64,000 nt of DNA, taken from Stieleria maiorica (GTDB lineage Bacteria; Planctomycetota; Planctomycetia; Pirellulales; Pirellulaceae). The notes below the pieces were generated by a model. That model saw only the letters and a program-made list of their open reading frames with translations. It was not told the DNA's origin and did not search any database. Position numbers and translations under genes: made by a program. Positions 9,168 to 18,087 of this stretch are shown in pieces (the stretch's first letter is position 1; each line of letters starts with the position of its first letter). The DNA lies in contig NZ_CP036264.1 in the NCBI RefSeq assembly GCF_008035925.1, positions 1-64,000 on the forward strand. Direction: 5' to 3'.

Positions 9168-9485
9168 CTACGAAGCGTCCTGCTTTTCGATCACGTCTTC
9201 GACCCAACTCTTGGCGCGCATCATGGTGGGGAAACCGATCGTCGGGGCGGAGACGACGGCGACGTGGCGGAGGTCATCGGGCGAGCATCCGGCTTCGAGT
9301 GCTTTGCGGCAGTGCGAGTGTGCGGCGCCTTCCAATCCGGCACCCAAAGAGATCGCAAGCTTGACCAGCGCGACCTCGCGTGGCGAAAGCGGACCGGCCT
9401 CTTTGGCCGCCTTTCCGAACGCCTCGTAGGATTGCATCAACTCGGGATAGTCCGTGTGCATTCGTTTGTACGGTTTGGGAATCAT
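9168..9485 (-). CDS. Carboxymuconolactone decarboxylase / AhpD-like family protein
   Basis: A 105-residue single-domain CMD protein. Family proteins are either lactone decarboxylases or AhpD-like alkylhydroperoxidases with a CxxC redox pair. Here the active-site helix reads EGAAHSHCRKALEAG, so only one cysteine is present and the first redox Cys is replaced, which argues against classical AhpD peroxidase activity. Its ATG overlaps the stop of the tetrapyrrole fusion gene by four bases, implying translational coupling; the link between the two is unexplained. Confidence 0.85.
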   Translation of the reverse strand: MIPKPYKRMHTDYPELMQSYEAFGKAAKEAGPLSPREVALVKLAISLGAGLEGAAHSHCRKALEAGCSPDDLRHVAVVSAPTIGFPTMMRAKSWVEDVIEKQDAS

Positions 9486-10975
9486 GACTGTTTCACAATC
9501 TCGTTGAGGAGGGATTCGGTCGTGTAGGGATCGGCGACGGCGTGGACCTTCAATCCGAGCTCTTCTAGCGCGGCGGCGGTGACGGGGGAGATCGCGGCCA
9601 GTCGGGCTTGTTGGAGACCATCGCCATACAAACGATACAGGTTCTTTGCCGTCGCGGTGCTGGTGACCGTGACCCAGTCGATCGTCGCATCGGCCAGGGC
9701 GGCGGCGATCGATGGGTCGGGCGTGTCAACATCCACGTTCTGGTACGCGATGACTTCATCGACCCGGGCACCTGCCGCTTTCAGCTTGCCGGGCAGTTCG
9801 TCGCTTCCGCGGCTGGCGCGGATGATCGTGATCGATTGGCCGGCTGCGGAGGATTGCAATTGATTCGCCAGCGACGTGGCGCGGTAGTCGTCCGGCAGGA
9901 TGTCGGCGCGAATGCCATGTTCGAGCAGTTTTGACGCTGTCTTTTTGCCGATCGCGGCGATGGAGGTCCCGGCAAGTCGTCGCGCGTCGAGTTGAAGGTC
10001 TTGCAGCCGATGAAAGTAGTGCTGGACCCCGTTGGCACTGCAGAAAATCAGCAGGTCGGTGCGGTCCAGGTTTTCGATCGATCGGTCAAGCGCGGAAAAA
10101 TCGTCGACCGGTTTGACGGCGATCGCCGGGGCGATCAGCGGGTAGCCGCCCAGGTCACGGATCGCGTCGGCCAGCGTGTCGGCCTGGTCGGCCGGCCGGG
10201 TGACGAGGATGGTTTGACCGTGCAGCGGCCGATGTTGGACCCAACGCATCGATTCGGCCAGCGTGGTGACGGCTCCGATGATCGCGATCACCGGCGGTCG
10301 AAACTGGCTCGCCGGGGTCAGGCGATCGGCGACTTCGTCCAACCGGCAGTGAATGGTGGCTTGGTCCGGCAGACTGCAGCGGCGGATCAGGGCGGTGGGG
10401 GTCGAGGGATCTTTACCGGCGGAGATCAACGCGTCGGTCCAGACTTTCGCGGTGGTCACGCCCATGTAAATGACCAGCGTGCCGGGAAATCTCGCCAGTG
10501 CGTCCCAATCCAATGCCGATTCGCTTTTGCCGGGTTCCTCGTGTCCGGTGACCAGGGCGACCGCCGAGGCCAGACGTCGATCGGTGATCGGGATGCCCGC
10601 GTAGGATCCGGCGGCCAGTGCGGCGGTGATTCCGGGGACGATTTCGAAGGGGATCCCGGCTTGATTGAGCGCGTCGACTTCTTCGGACGTGCGGGCGAAG
10701 ACGGCCGGATCGCCGCCTTTGAGCCGGGCAACGGTCTTTCCCAGGGCCGCGTGGCGGAGGATTTCCTGGATGATTTCGTCCTGCCGCCAGATCCGGCTTT
10801 GCCCGTGTTTTCCCACGCAAATGTGCTCGGCGGCCGGTGCCAGGGCCAGGATTTCGGCGTTGCTCAAGCCGTCATAGAGCACGACGTCGGCCCCACGCAG
10901 GCAGCGAGCCCCCCGGAGGGTGAGTAATTCCGGGTCGCCCGGACCGGCGCCGATCAGATAAACGGTTGGTTTCAT
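9482..10975 (-). CDS. Uroporphyrinogen-III C-methyltransferase / uroporphyrinogen-III synthase fusion (CobA-HemD)
   Basis: A bifunctional tetrapyrrole enzyme of 497 residues. Residues about 1-245 are a SUMT domain (VYLIGAGPGDPELLTLRG, VLYDGLSN, RLKGGDPAVFARTSEE, VPGITAALAAGSYAGIP, TLVIYMGV) that converts uroporphyrinogen III to precorrin-2. Residues about 255-497 are a HemD domain (ILVTRPADQADTLADAI, FCSANGVQHYF, VTSTATAKNL) that closes and inverts the linear tetrapyrrole. The ATG at 10975 is preferred; a start at 11038 would add 21 residues before the glycine-rich strand. The next gene overlaps by four bases. Confidence 0.93.
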   Translation of the reverse strand: MKPTVYLIGAGPGDPELLTLRGARCLRGADVVLYDGLSNAEILALAPAAEHICVGKHGQSRIWRQDEIIQEILRHAALGKTVARLKGGDPAVFARTSEEVDALNQAGIPFEIVPGITAALAAGSYAGIPITDRRLASAVALVTGHEEPGKSESALDWDALARFPGTLVIYMGVTTAKVWTDALISAGKDPSTPTALIRRCSLPDQATIHCRLDEVADRLTPASQFRPPVIAIIGAVTTLAESMRWVQHRPLHGQTILVTRPADQADTLADAIRDLGGYPLIAPAIAVKPVDDFSALDRSIENLDRTDLLIFCSANGVQHYFHRLQDLQLDARRLAGTSIAAIGKKTASKLLEHGIRADILPDDYRATSLANQLQSSAAGQSITIIRASRGSDELPGKLKAAGARVDEVIAYQNVDVDTPDPSIAAALADATIDWVTVTSTATAKNLYRLYGDGLQQARLAAISPVTAAALEELGLKVHAVADPYTTESLLNEIVKQS

Positions 10976-11137
10976 AGGGATAATTGAACGTAACGGGCCG
11001 GTTTTTCGTAGTCCTGGACGTCCAAGTTGGTGCGACAAAACCGACTTCCAAGTTGACTCTGGACATCCAGGGCAAGCATCGCCATACTACGCGGCCCTTA
11101 AAAAACACAATTTTCCGGCAACCATCCACGTAACGAA

Positions 11138-11401
11138 ATGCCAAACACAGCGAGTGCCAAGAAACGGCTCCGTCAGAACGACAAACGACGTCTTCACAAC
11201 CGTACCCTCCGCAGCCGCATGCGGACGCAATTGCGTCGCGTTCGTGAAGCCGTCGCGGCGGGCGACAGCGACAAAGCTCAATCAGAATTCCGCGTCGCCA
11301 GCAAGCGACTCGATCAAGCCGCCGCGAAGAAGCTGATCCACAAGAACGCCGCCGCGCGATCCAAGAGCCGTCTGAGCAAACTGGTCAAGTCGGTCGCGTA
11401 G
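11138..11401 (+). CDS. rpsT: 30S ribosomal protein S20
   Basis: Primary 16S rRNA-binding protein of the small subunit, 87 residues, strongly basic. It starts [18 protein letters not shown] and ends with the typical [20 protein letters not shown]. It is monocistronic: the neighbours on both sides are on the opposite strand. S20 is often encoded alone, so its position is unremarkable. Confidence 0.97.
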   Translation: MPNTASAKKRLRQNDKRRLHNRTLRSRMRTQLRRVREAVAAGDSDKAQSEFRVASKRLDQAAAKKLIHKNAAARSKSRLSKLVKSVA

Positions 11402-11474
11402 CGATTCAAAATGTGGGATAGGCCCCCAGCTTGGCCCACGAGTACCCTAGTGCAACGCAATTTGCGTCTTGGAC

Positions 11475-11575
11475 GATGCGTCCCGAGAGTCGCCGTGTTC
11501 TCCGACCCCGGCGCACGCGAACAAGCGAAGCATTGCCCCGCGCCGACCTCGGAGAGGACGGCGACTGTCCAGCCC
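11475..11575. repeat. Dispersed 101-base palindromic element, family D (copy 1)
   Basis: This segment is about 89% identical, over 101 bases and without gaps, to the reverse complement of 27860-27960. The ends are themselves partly inverted (AGTCGCCGTGTTCTCC near the left, GGAGAGGACGGCGACT near the right), so transcripts could fold into a long hairpin. It sits between rpsT and the convergent helicase gene. Non-coding. Confidence 0.75.
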
Positions 11576-11602
11576 AGCCGAATACGAAGCTGCGGTAGAC
11601 CG

Positions 11603-13651
11603 CTAACGCTTCCGCGGCACTTTGGAGACAAAGTGCACCGGCTGGTAGGGCAACGATTCTAAAAACAGTTTGCCGTAGCGTTTGGTGCAGACGCGCGGAT
11701 CGAGCACGACGACCATGCCGCGGTCGGATCGGGTGCGGATCAATCGACCCACGCCCTGCCGGAATTTGATCGCGGCTTCTGGCAATTGGTAATCCGTGAA
11801 CGGGTTGCCGCCGCCTTTGCGGATCGCGTCCAGACGGGCTTCCAACAGGGGATGATCGGGGACGGCGAACGGCAGCTTGGTGATGATCACGTTGGTCAGC
11901 GCGTCACCGGGAACATCGACGCCCTGCCAAAAGCTGTCGGTGCCGAACAACACACCGGGGCTTTTCTTGAACGCATCGACCATCTGCGAGCGACTTTGAT
12001 CGCCGCCTTGGGTGTACAGCGACAGGTTCTTCGATGCCAGCCAACTGCTCAGCCGGCTGGCGCATTGTTTGAGCAGACCATAGCTGGTGAACAACACGAA
12101 CGCTCGACCGCCGGAGTGTTCGACAAAGCGTTTGATCTGGTCGGGCAACGCACGCTCGAACGCGTCACGCTCTTTGGATGGATCGGGCAGGTCGCGGACC
12201 ACGACGATCTGCGATTGTTTCTGGTAATCAAAGGGGCTGCCGACGCGGACGGACATGCCGCCGGTCAATCCCACGCGGGAGCGAAAGAATTTGAACTTGT
12301 CGTCGTTGCCCGATGCGATCGTCGCACTGGTCATCACGACGCTGCGAATCATCTTGCTTTGGAACAGACACTCGCGCAGTGCCGCCCCCACATCGATCGG
12401 CGACGAGGAGAGTTGAACCCGGTCCATCCCGCTGCGCATCGGGGTGGCTTCGACCCAATACACCGTGTCCTCGTCGTCCTGTTTCAACCAGCGATCCAGC
12501 GATGAACTTAGCAGCATCAAGCGGTCGTGCGAGGATTCGAACTCCATCCGATCCGATTCCTCTTTTTGACCCTCGGCTTGGGTCAACAATTTCAGCGCCA
12601 GCTCCTTCATCGGCTTGGACAGCGAGTTGCTGACGACGTCGGCGGCGACCACACGTCCGTTGTTGGGCGCATGATCGCGTTTCCAGTCCAGCATGTCGGC
12701 GAAGAACGTGCTGTGGGCGAATCGCAATCGGTCGACTTCCTTTTGCAGCCCCCGAAGGTCTTTCTCGACCAGCAAGCCTTTCTGTTTGCGGTCGTTGTAA
12801 AGACGATCGAATAGGAACGTGAATTGACCACTGGTCAGCCGCAATCCGAGGTGTTCGCCGGCGACGGCTTCGGCGGTGTGACATTCGTCCAAGATCACCG
12901 CGTCGTAATCAGGCAGCAGCGCGACGCCTTCGTTGCGCAGTGCCAGATCGCTGAAGAACAACGCATGATTGACGATCAACAGCTGTGCGTTGGTGGCTCG
13001 GCGACGGGCTCGGAAGTAGAAACAGTCTTTGAAGTGGTCGCACTTCTTTCGCAGGCAGTTGCCGGTGTCGCTGACGATCTCTTCCCAGACCTCGCGGTCC
13101 GGCTTCAGCGGCATCGACGACAGGCTGCCGTCGGTCGAATCGGCAGCCCACGATTTGATCTGACGCAGCTGTTGGTACTGGATGTCCGACCCCAGCAGCG
13201 AGGTCATCTTGCCCAGCGTGCGTTCCAGTCGCCGCTTGGACAGGTAGTTGCTGCGTCCTTTGACCAGCACGCTGGAAAACTCACGCGGGATCACACTGTT
13301 GAGCAGCGGGACGTCTTTGGCGATCAGCTGTTCTTGCAGACTGATCGTGTGGGTGGAGATCAAGACGCGGGGGCGGCGGGTTTTTTCTTCCGACGTCTTG
13401 ATGATCGGCTCGCCGGTGGCGTGCAACACGGCGGGAACTAAGTAGGCAAAGCTCTTCCCCGTGCCCGTCCCCGCCTCGGCGACCAGATGTTGACCGGTCC
13501 GCAGCGCCTTGGCGACGGCGTTGGCCATTTGCAGTTGTTGCTCCCGAGGCTCGTAGTTCGGCATCCGGGCGGCGATGCGGCCGTCGGCGGCGAGGATCGA
13601 ATCGACAGTCAGTTCGTCTTCGGACAATCGACGGGTGCAAAAGTGGGGCAA
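11603..13651 (-). CDS. DinG/YoaA-type superfamily 2 DNA helicase (XPD-like)
   Basis: Predicted ATP-dependent 5'-3' DNA helicase, 682 residues. Walker A is AEAGTGTGKSFAYL at about residues 58-71, motif Ia contains STHTISLQEQLI, the DEAH-box variant is VILDECHTAEAVA, and motif VI is FRQGVGRLIRTRSDRG. A cysteine cluster CLRKKCDHFKDCFYFRARRR before the DECH box resembles the iron-sulfur region of XPD/DinG; three cysteines are obvious there. The family works in repair and R-loop or replication-fork clearance. The start is uncertain because several in-frame codons precede the conserved NYEPREQQLQMA. Confidence 0.92.
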   Translation of the reverse strand: MPHFCTRRLSEDELTVDSILAADGRIAARMPNYEPREQQLQMANAVAKALRTGQHLVAEAGTGTGKSFAYLVPAVLHATGEPIIKTSEEKTRRPRVLISTHTISLQEQLIAKDVPLLNSVIPREFSSVLVKGRSNYLSKRRLERTLGKMTSLLGSDIQYQQLRQIKSWAADSTDGSLSSMPLKPDREVWEEIVSDTGNCLRKKCDHFKDCFYFRARRRATNAQLLIVNHALFFSDLALRNEGVALLPDYDAVILDECHTAEAVAGEHLGLRLTSGQFTFLFDRLYNDRKQKGLLVEKDLRGLQKEVDRLRFAHSTFFADMLDWKRDHAPNNGRVVAADVVSNSLSKPMKELALKLLTQAEGQKEESDRMEFESSHDRLMLLSSSLDRWLKQDDEDTVYWVEATPMRSGMDRVQLSSSPIDVGAALRECLFQSKMIRSVVMTSATIASGNDDKFKFFRSRVGLTGGMSVRVGSPFDYQKQSQIVVVRDLPDPSKERDAFERALPDQIKRFVEHSGGRAFVLFTSYGLLKQCASRLSSWLASKNLSLYTQGGDQSRSQMVDAFKKSPGVLFGTDSFWQGVDVPGDALTNVIITKLPFAVPDHPLLEARLDAIRKGGGNPFTDYQLPEAAIKFRQGVGRLIRTRSDRGMVVVLDPRVCTKRYGKLFLESLPYQPVHFVSKVPRKR

Positions 13652-14212
13652 GCGGTCGGGTGGTTGCTACCGAGATAACATACGGGGCAAGGAGGCCCAG
13701 TAGAATGCCTGCTTCGCTCGCCAGGACGTCGTGGCGGGGTGGAGAGGTCGGAAGATTTTGGAGGTAGGAAAATTAGTTGAATCGAATGGGTGGTGCATTC
13801 AATCATTTTCTTACCCCGAAATCGTCTTAGCCGATTTCTGTAGACGGCGAAGAAACGGCCTCACGTGGCCCCTCGCTGACGCGTCGGGCTGGCACTGACC
13901 TTGCTAGCAAAGTGGAGGGGTTTGAGGTTCTGTGCGGGGGTGTCCGGTGCGTCAAACAGAGTGTCGAACCGTGCGTCCACGGGAGGGCGAAACGTCGGCA
14001 GGTGTCCGCGTGACCAGATGTGTCTGTACGGTCGCGATAAATCAGATGTCACCGACGGGTTTTCCACTTCCGTTTGGTTGTGATGGGCGTCGACGGCGGT
14101 TAAGTTTCTGTTGGCGTCGCAGACCGCTCCGGGGGGTCCGGTAGAGCGGAGTGGCGTGTGGACCTTTTCCACTCGTCGGACTTTTCCACTCTGGAATCAG
14201 AAGGAATCAAAC
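13652..14212. other. Intergenic region upstream of recA
   Basis: This 560-base gap between the divergent helicase and recA holds no convincing ORF. It contains three TTTTCCACT motifs (14060-14068, 14165-14173, 14182-14190), the last two within an 11-base direct repeat CTTTTCCACTC spaced 17 bases apart just before the recA start. No canonical SOS box was recognised. Confidence 0.6.
14164..14191 (+). promoter_or_regulatory. Direct repeat CTTTTCCACTC upstream of recA
   Basis: Two identical 11-mers at 14164-14174 and 14181-14191, starting 22 to 49 bases before the recA ATG, with a third TTTTCCACT at 14060. Spacing of 17 bases is between one and two helical turns. It could be an operator or a DnaA-box-like motif; the role is unknown. 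Confidence 0.4.
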
Positions 14213-15334
14213 ATGGCAAAGAAGAAAGCAGCTGCAAAAGGTCCCAAGGTCGATCCGAACTTGAAAGCCGTTTTGGAGCGCGAACCGGGTCTGGCGACGA
14301 CCCTTCAGCAGATCGAAAAATCGTTCGGCGAGGGATCGATCATGCCTCTGGGCGCGTCGACGCACTTGGAAATCGAAGGCATCCCCACGGGAAGTTTGTC
14401 GCTGGACATGGCTCTGGGGGGCCAGGGGATTCCGCGTGGCCGGATCATCGAGATCTTCGGCCCCGAATCGAGCGGTAAGACGACGTTGGCGTTGCACGTG
14501 TGCGCCGAAGCTCAGAAGACCGGTGGGATCGCCGCGATCATCGACGCCGAGCACGCGTTCGACCCCAGTTGGGCCAAGAAGCTGGGTGTCGAGCTGGACA
14601 CATTGCTGGTCAGCCAACCGGGCAGCGGTGAAGAGGCGATGCAGATCTGTGAGATGTTGGTCAAGAGCAACGCGGTCGACACGATCGTCGTCGACTCGGT
14701 CGCGGCCTTGGTCCCCAAGAAAGAATTGGAAGGCGAGATCGGCGACAGCCACGTCGGTCTGCAAGCTCGGTTGATGAGTCAAGCGATGCGGAAGCTGACC
14801 GGTGCGATCGCCAAGAGCAAGTGCGCGGTGATCTTCATCAACCAGATCCGCGAGAAGGTCGGCGTGATGTTCGGCAGCCCCGAGACGACACCGGGCGGCC
14901 GGGCGTTGAAGTTCTACAGCTCCTGCCGGATCGACGTCCGTCGCATCGGCGCGCTCAAGGACGGCGAAGAGCAGGTCGGTCAACGGGTCAAAGCCAAGAT
15001 CGTCAAGAACAAGGTCGCACCGCCGTTCCGCGTCGCAGAATTCGACATGATGCACAGCAACGGCATCAGTTACGAAGGCGACTTGTTGGATCTGGGAACG
15101 ACCCACAAGGTTGTCAATCGAAGCGGTGCCTGGTTCAAGTACGGGGACACCTACTTGGGACAAGGTAAAGAGAAGGCGCGGAATTTCCTGATCGAAAACA
15201 CCGATGTGGCCGACGAGATCAAACAAAAGGTGATGGAAGCCGGCGGATTTGCTGCCCCGGCGGACGAAGCCCCGATGATCGACGACGCCTCGGAGTTGGA
15301 CGTCGAATCGGGAGAAGAAGTCGCCAACTCCTAG
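14213..15334 (+). CDS. recA: Recombinase RecA
   Basis: DNA-dependent ATPase for homologous recombination and SOS activation, 373 residues. Walker A is [13 protein letters not shown], followed by the AEHAFDP motif, the ATP-sensing [10 protein letters not shown] and the loop [20 protein letters not shown]. The acidic C-terminus ([11 protein letters not shown]) is typical. The ATG at 14213 gives [12 protein letters not shown]; an upstream in-frame start at 14111 would run through the repeated TTTTCCACT motifs and is rejected. It is transcribed alone, divergent from the helicase gene. Confidence 0.98.
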   Translation: MAKKKAAAKGPKVDPNLKAVLEREPGLATTLQQIEKSFGEGSIMPLGASTHLEIEGIPTGSLSLDMALGGQGIPRGRIIEIFGPESSGKTTLALHVCAEAQKTGGIAAIIDAEHAFDPSWAKKLGVELDTLLVSQPGSGEEAMQICEMLVKSNAVDTIVVDSVAALVPKKELEGEIGDSHVGLQARLMSQAMRKLTGAIAKSKCAVIFINQIREKVGVMFGSPETTPGGRALKFYSSCRIDVRRIGALKDGEEQVGQRVKAKIVKNKVAPPFRVAEFDMMHSNGISYEGDLLDLGTTHKVVNRSGAWFKYGDTYLGQGKEKARNFLIENTDVADEIKQKVMEAGGFAAPADEAPMIDDASELDVESGEEVANS

Positions 15335-15384
15335 TGGGATCGACTTCCGGCGAGTCAAATTGGTGTAGGATTGATCGCGACGTA

Positions 15385-15510
15385 TCCACTTGTTCCCAGG
15401 TTCCGCCTGGGGACACACTGAACTTGGAGGCTCCGCCTCACGGAGTACGGGCGACGTGTGGCAGAGCCACCTCGACATCGCGTTCCAAGGCGGAGCCTAG
15501 GAACGAGGTG
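15385..15510. repeat. Multi-hairpin element, family A
   Basis: A degenerate copy of the unit at 8837-9160, with TTCCCAGGTTCCGCCTGGG, GGAGGCTCCGCCTCACGG, GTGTGGCAGAGCCAC and GTTCCAAGGCGGAGCCTAGG in the same order. It lies downstream of recA and is non-coding. Confidence 0.75.
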
Positions 15511-15598
15511 AATCTGGCGAGCGTCGCAATGTCAACTGACCCAACACGCCATCACTCCGCCAAAACCCTCCTTTCCCCTCCCGCCACCGGATCCCACC

Positions 15599-16174
15599 AT
15601 GAGCCAGCCCAAAGTCTTGATCGTCATCGGTGATGCCACCGAGACCCTCGACACGATGTACCCGTATTACCGGTTGATCGAAGCCGGGTTCCAACCGGTG
15701 GTCGCGGCCCCGGAGAAGCGGCTGTATCAACTGGTGATGCACGAAGTGAAACCGGGTTGGACGATCACCAAGGAATGGGAAGGCTACACGCTGCAGGCGG
15801 ACGTGGCGTTTGCCGACATCGATCCGGAGGACTACGCGGGAATCCTGTTCAGCGGCGGTCGGGCGCCGGAGTACATCCGTTACGACGAAGACCTGGTGCG
15901 GGTGACCAAGCATTTCTTTGCGGAAAACAAACCGATCGCCAGCGTTTGCCACGGTGTGGAGATCCCCGCTTATGCCGATTGTGTTCGCGGCCGACGGATG
16001 GCCACGGTGCCGAAGTGCAAGTTTGATCTGGAAGTCTGTGGCGGGACCTTTGTCAATGAGCCCTGCGTGGTCGACGGCAATCTGGTCAGCGGGCGAACCT
16101 TCCATGACAACGGTCACTACATCGGCGCTTGGATCGAATTGCTGCAGAAGGCACGTCAACCTGTCCAAGCGTGA
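15599..16174 (+). CDS. DJ-1/PfpI family protein
   Basis: A 191-residue class I glutamine amidotransferase-like protein. The nucleophile elbow SVCHGVEIPAYAD carries the reactive Cys (about residue 118), and a Glu near the N-terminus (GDATETLD) fits the DJ-1/PfpI acidic partner. Relatives act as proteases, glyoxalases/deglycases or chaperones; the exact activity is unknown. The stop codon shares its last base with the ATG of the following sulfatase (TGATG), so the two are probably co-translated. Confidence 0.87.
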   Translation: MSQPKVLIVIGDATETLDTMYPYYRLIEAGFQPVVAAPEKRLYQLVMHEVKPGWTITKEWEGYTLQADVAFADIDPEDYAGILFSGGRAPEYIRYDEDLVRVTKHFFAENKPIASVCHGVEIPAYADCVRGRRMATVPKCKFDLEVCGGTFVNEPCVVDGNLVSGRTFHDNGHYIGAWIELLQKARQPVQA

Positions 16175-17610
16175 TGGGACGGTTCAAACACGCTTTGGTT
16201 GTCCTCTGTTTGCTTGGGCAGTCGGCAACGATCGCACGTGGCGAGGATCGTCCCAACGTGGTGATGATCATCTCGGACGACCAGACGTATTCTGATTTCG
16301 GCTTCATGGGCAACCGAGTCGTGCAAACGCCGCACCTGGATGCGTTGGCGGCGCGGTCTGCCCGATTCACCCACGGCTATGTCCCCTCGAGTGTCTGTCG
16401 CCCGTCGTTGGTGACACTGTTGACCGGACTGTATCCGCACCAGCACGGGGTTCATTTCAACCACCCGCCGCCGGGTTTTTCGACGCTGACGAAAACCTAC
16501 GACCGCGATCGGTACGAAGCGGCCCGGGAAGCCGCCGCGGTGTTGATTCGCAGGGTCGACACGCTGCCGCGGATGTTGGCGTCGCAGGGATACCGGTGCT
16601 TGCAAACCGGAAAGTACTGGGAGGGGCATTGGAAGAACGCCGGATTCACCGACGGGATGACGACCGGCAAACCGGTCGCCGGTGCGCGGCACGGCAACAA
16701 GCAACTGGCCGACGGGCAATGGGTGGCACACGGCAACGGTGACGCCGGGTTGGCGATCGGTCGTGAAACCATGCAGCCGATCAAAGACTTTCTGGATGAC
16801 GAAAGTGGCGATCCGTTCTTCATCTGGTACGCGCCGTTTTTGCCGCACCTGCCGCATGACAGTCCGAAACGTTTCTTCGATCTTTACGACACTTCGGTTC
16901 CCGAACATCAGCGGGCCTACTATGCCGCATGCAGCCAGTTGGATGAAACCGTCGGGGAACTGATCGAGATGACGGAAAAGCACTCGGCGGGGCGCAACAC
17001 GCTGTTCGTGTTCGTCGTCGACAACGGTTTTCGACCGGATCCGAACCAGCCGATGCCCGACGGGTTCGGTTACAACTACACGCGGCGGAGCAAGCGGTCG
17101 CCGTTTGACGACGGGCTGCGCACGCCGATCCTGTTTCACTTGAGCGGCCAAACGCGATCGGCAACCCATCCGTTGCTGTGCAGCAGCGTCGACATCGTGC
17201 CGACGGTTTTGCAGGCCTGTGGCATGGACGTTCCGCGGCCGATCCGCGGTCGCAGCCTTTGGCCGTTGGCGACCGGTCAAACCGATTCGATGTCCCCGGA
17301 GCCGGTGTTCGGAGAGATCTATCCCGGGGATGCGAGCGTGTTGGGCAATCCATCGGCCGACATCGCCTACCGTTGGATTCGCGACGGGGACTACAAGTTG
17401 ATCGTGCCGCACCGACAAAAGGGGAAGGTGTGGGGTGATTACGGGGATTCTCGCCAGCTCTACAATCTGGTGGACGACCCGAACGAGCAGCGTGATTTGG
17501 CGGATGAACCGGAGCATCAGCCGATGGTCGGGACGTTGCAAACGAAACTTGATGCGTGGTGGCGTCCGGGAAAACACACCGCGGTCGGTAATCAAACTGG
17601 GAACCGGTGA
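16174..17610 (+). CDS. Sulfatase (type I, formylglycine-dependent), secreted
   Basis: Predicted exported sulfate-ester hydrolase, 478 residues, with an N-terminal signal peptide (about 1-23). The metal-binding pair is ISDDQ (about 34-37). The formylglycine motif is CRPSLVTLLTG with Cys at about 75: the canonical C-x-P-S-R has Leu in place of Arg, a variant seen in planctomycete sulfatases. The ATG at 16174 gives a clean signal peptide; 16129 is an alternative. It is coupled to the PfpI gene before it and overlaps the DUF971 gene after it by four bases. The substrate is probably a sulfated polysaccharide, by analogy only. Confidence 0.9.
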   Translation: MGRFKHALVVLCLLGQSATIARGEDRPNVVMIISDDQTYSDFGFMGNRVVQTPHLDALAARSARFTHGYVPSSVCRPSLVTLLTGLYPHQHGVHFNHPPPGFSTLTKTYDRDRYEAAREAAAVLIRRVDTLPRMLASQGYRCLQTGKYWEGHWKNAGFTDGMTTGKPVAGARHGNKQLADGQWVAHGNGDAGLAIGRETMQPIKDFLDDESGDPFFIWYAPFLPHLPHDSPKRFFDLYDTSVPEHQRAYYAACSQLDETVGELIEMTEKHSAGRNTLFVFVVDNGFRPDPNQPMPDGFGYNYTRRSKRSPFDDGLRTPILFHLSGQTRSATHPLLCSSVDIVPTVLQACGMDVPRPIRGRSLWPLATGQTDSMSPEPVFGEIYPGDASVLGNPSADIAYRWIRDGDYKLIVPHRQKGKVWGDYGDSRQLYNLVDDPNEQRDLADEPEHQPMVGTLQTKLDAWWRPGKHTAVGNQTGNR

Positions 17611-17942
17611 CCTTGGATATTCTCCCCGAATCGATCGCCCGCGATGGCGAGTCCGCGATCGTGATCACGTGGACCGACGGCCAAGTCTCGCGTTTGACCG
17701 CCAGGGAGTTGCGCCAGGCCTGTCCGTGTGCGACCTGTCGCGAGAAAAAGCGGGCCGATGAGAAAGCTGACGAAGAGCCGTCGATGCCACTGACGTTGCC
17801 GGTGCTCAAGGCCGAGGAAGCTCGACCGCTGACGATTACGTCGATGAAGCCGGTCGGATCGTACGCGTATAACATCGCTTTCAGCGACGGCCATTCCTCG
17901 GGTCTGTATCCGATGAAGATGCTCTATGAGTTAGGTCGCTGA
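17607..17942 (+). CDS. DUF971 domain protein (gamma-butyrobetaine hydroxylase-like N-terminal domain)
   Basis: A small cytosolic protein of 111 residues. It has the family pattern VITWTDGQVSRLTARELRQACPCATC, with a cysteine cluster C-P-C-A-T-C that could bind metal, and the ending YAYNIAFSDGHSSGLYPM. DUF971 proteins are often linked to Mrp/iron-sulfur assembly or, when fused, to carnitine synthesis. Its GTG start lies in the GTGA overlap with the sulfatase stop, so it is translationally coupled to a secreted sulfatase, an unexpected partner. Confidence 0.88.
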   Translation: MTLDILPESIARDGESAIVITWTDGQVSRLTARELRQACPCATCREKKRADEKADEEPSMPLTLPVLKAEEARPLTITSMKPVGSYAYNIAFSDGHSSGLYPMKMLYELGR

Positions 17943-18087
17943 ACACATTGCCAGCACGACGCGTGAGCGAGTGGCCGACGGTGGTGTGGTTTAAGCACGT
18001 GCCGCTCGCGAACGCTTCCCGCTGGCATGGATCGCGGTGGTTGCAATGCCAGCACGACGCCAAATCCGGAGTCGATAAACCACTACA

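Noticed and set aside
13861-14172. A 103-codon minus-strand ORF upstream of recA
   Set aside because: No conserved pattern and it runs across the repeated TTTTCCACT motifs; judged non-coding.
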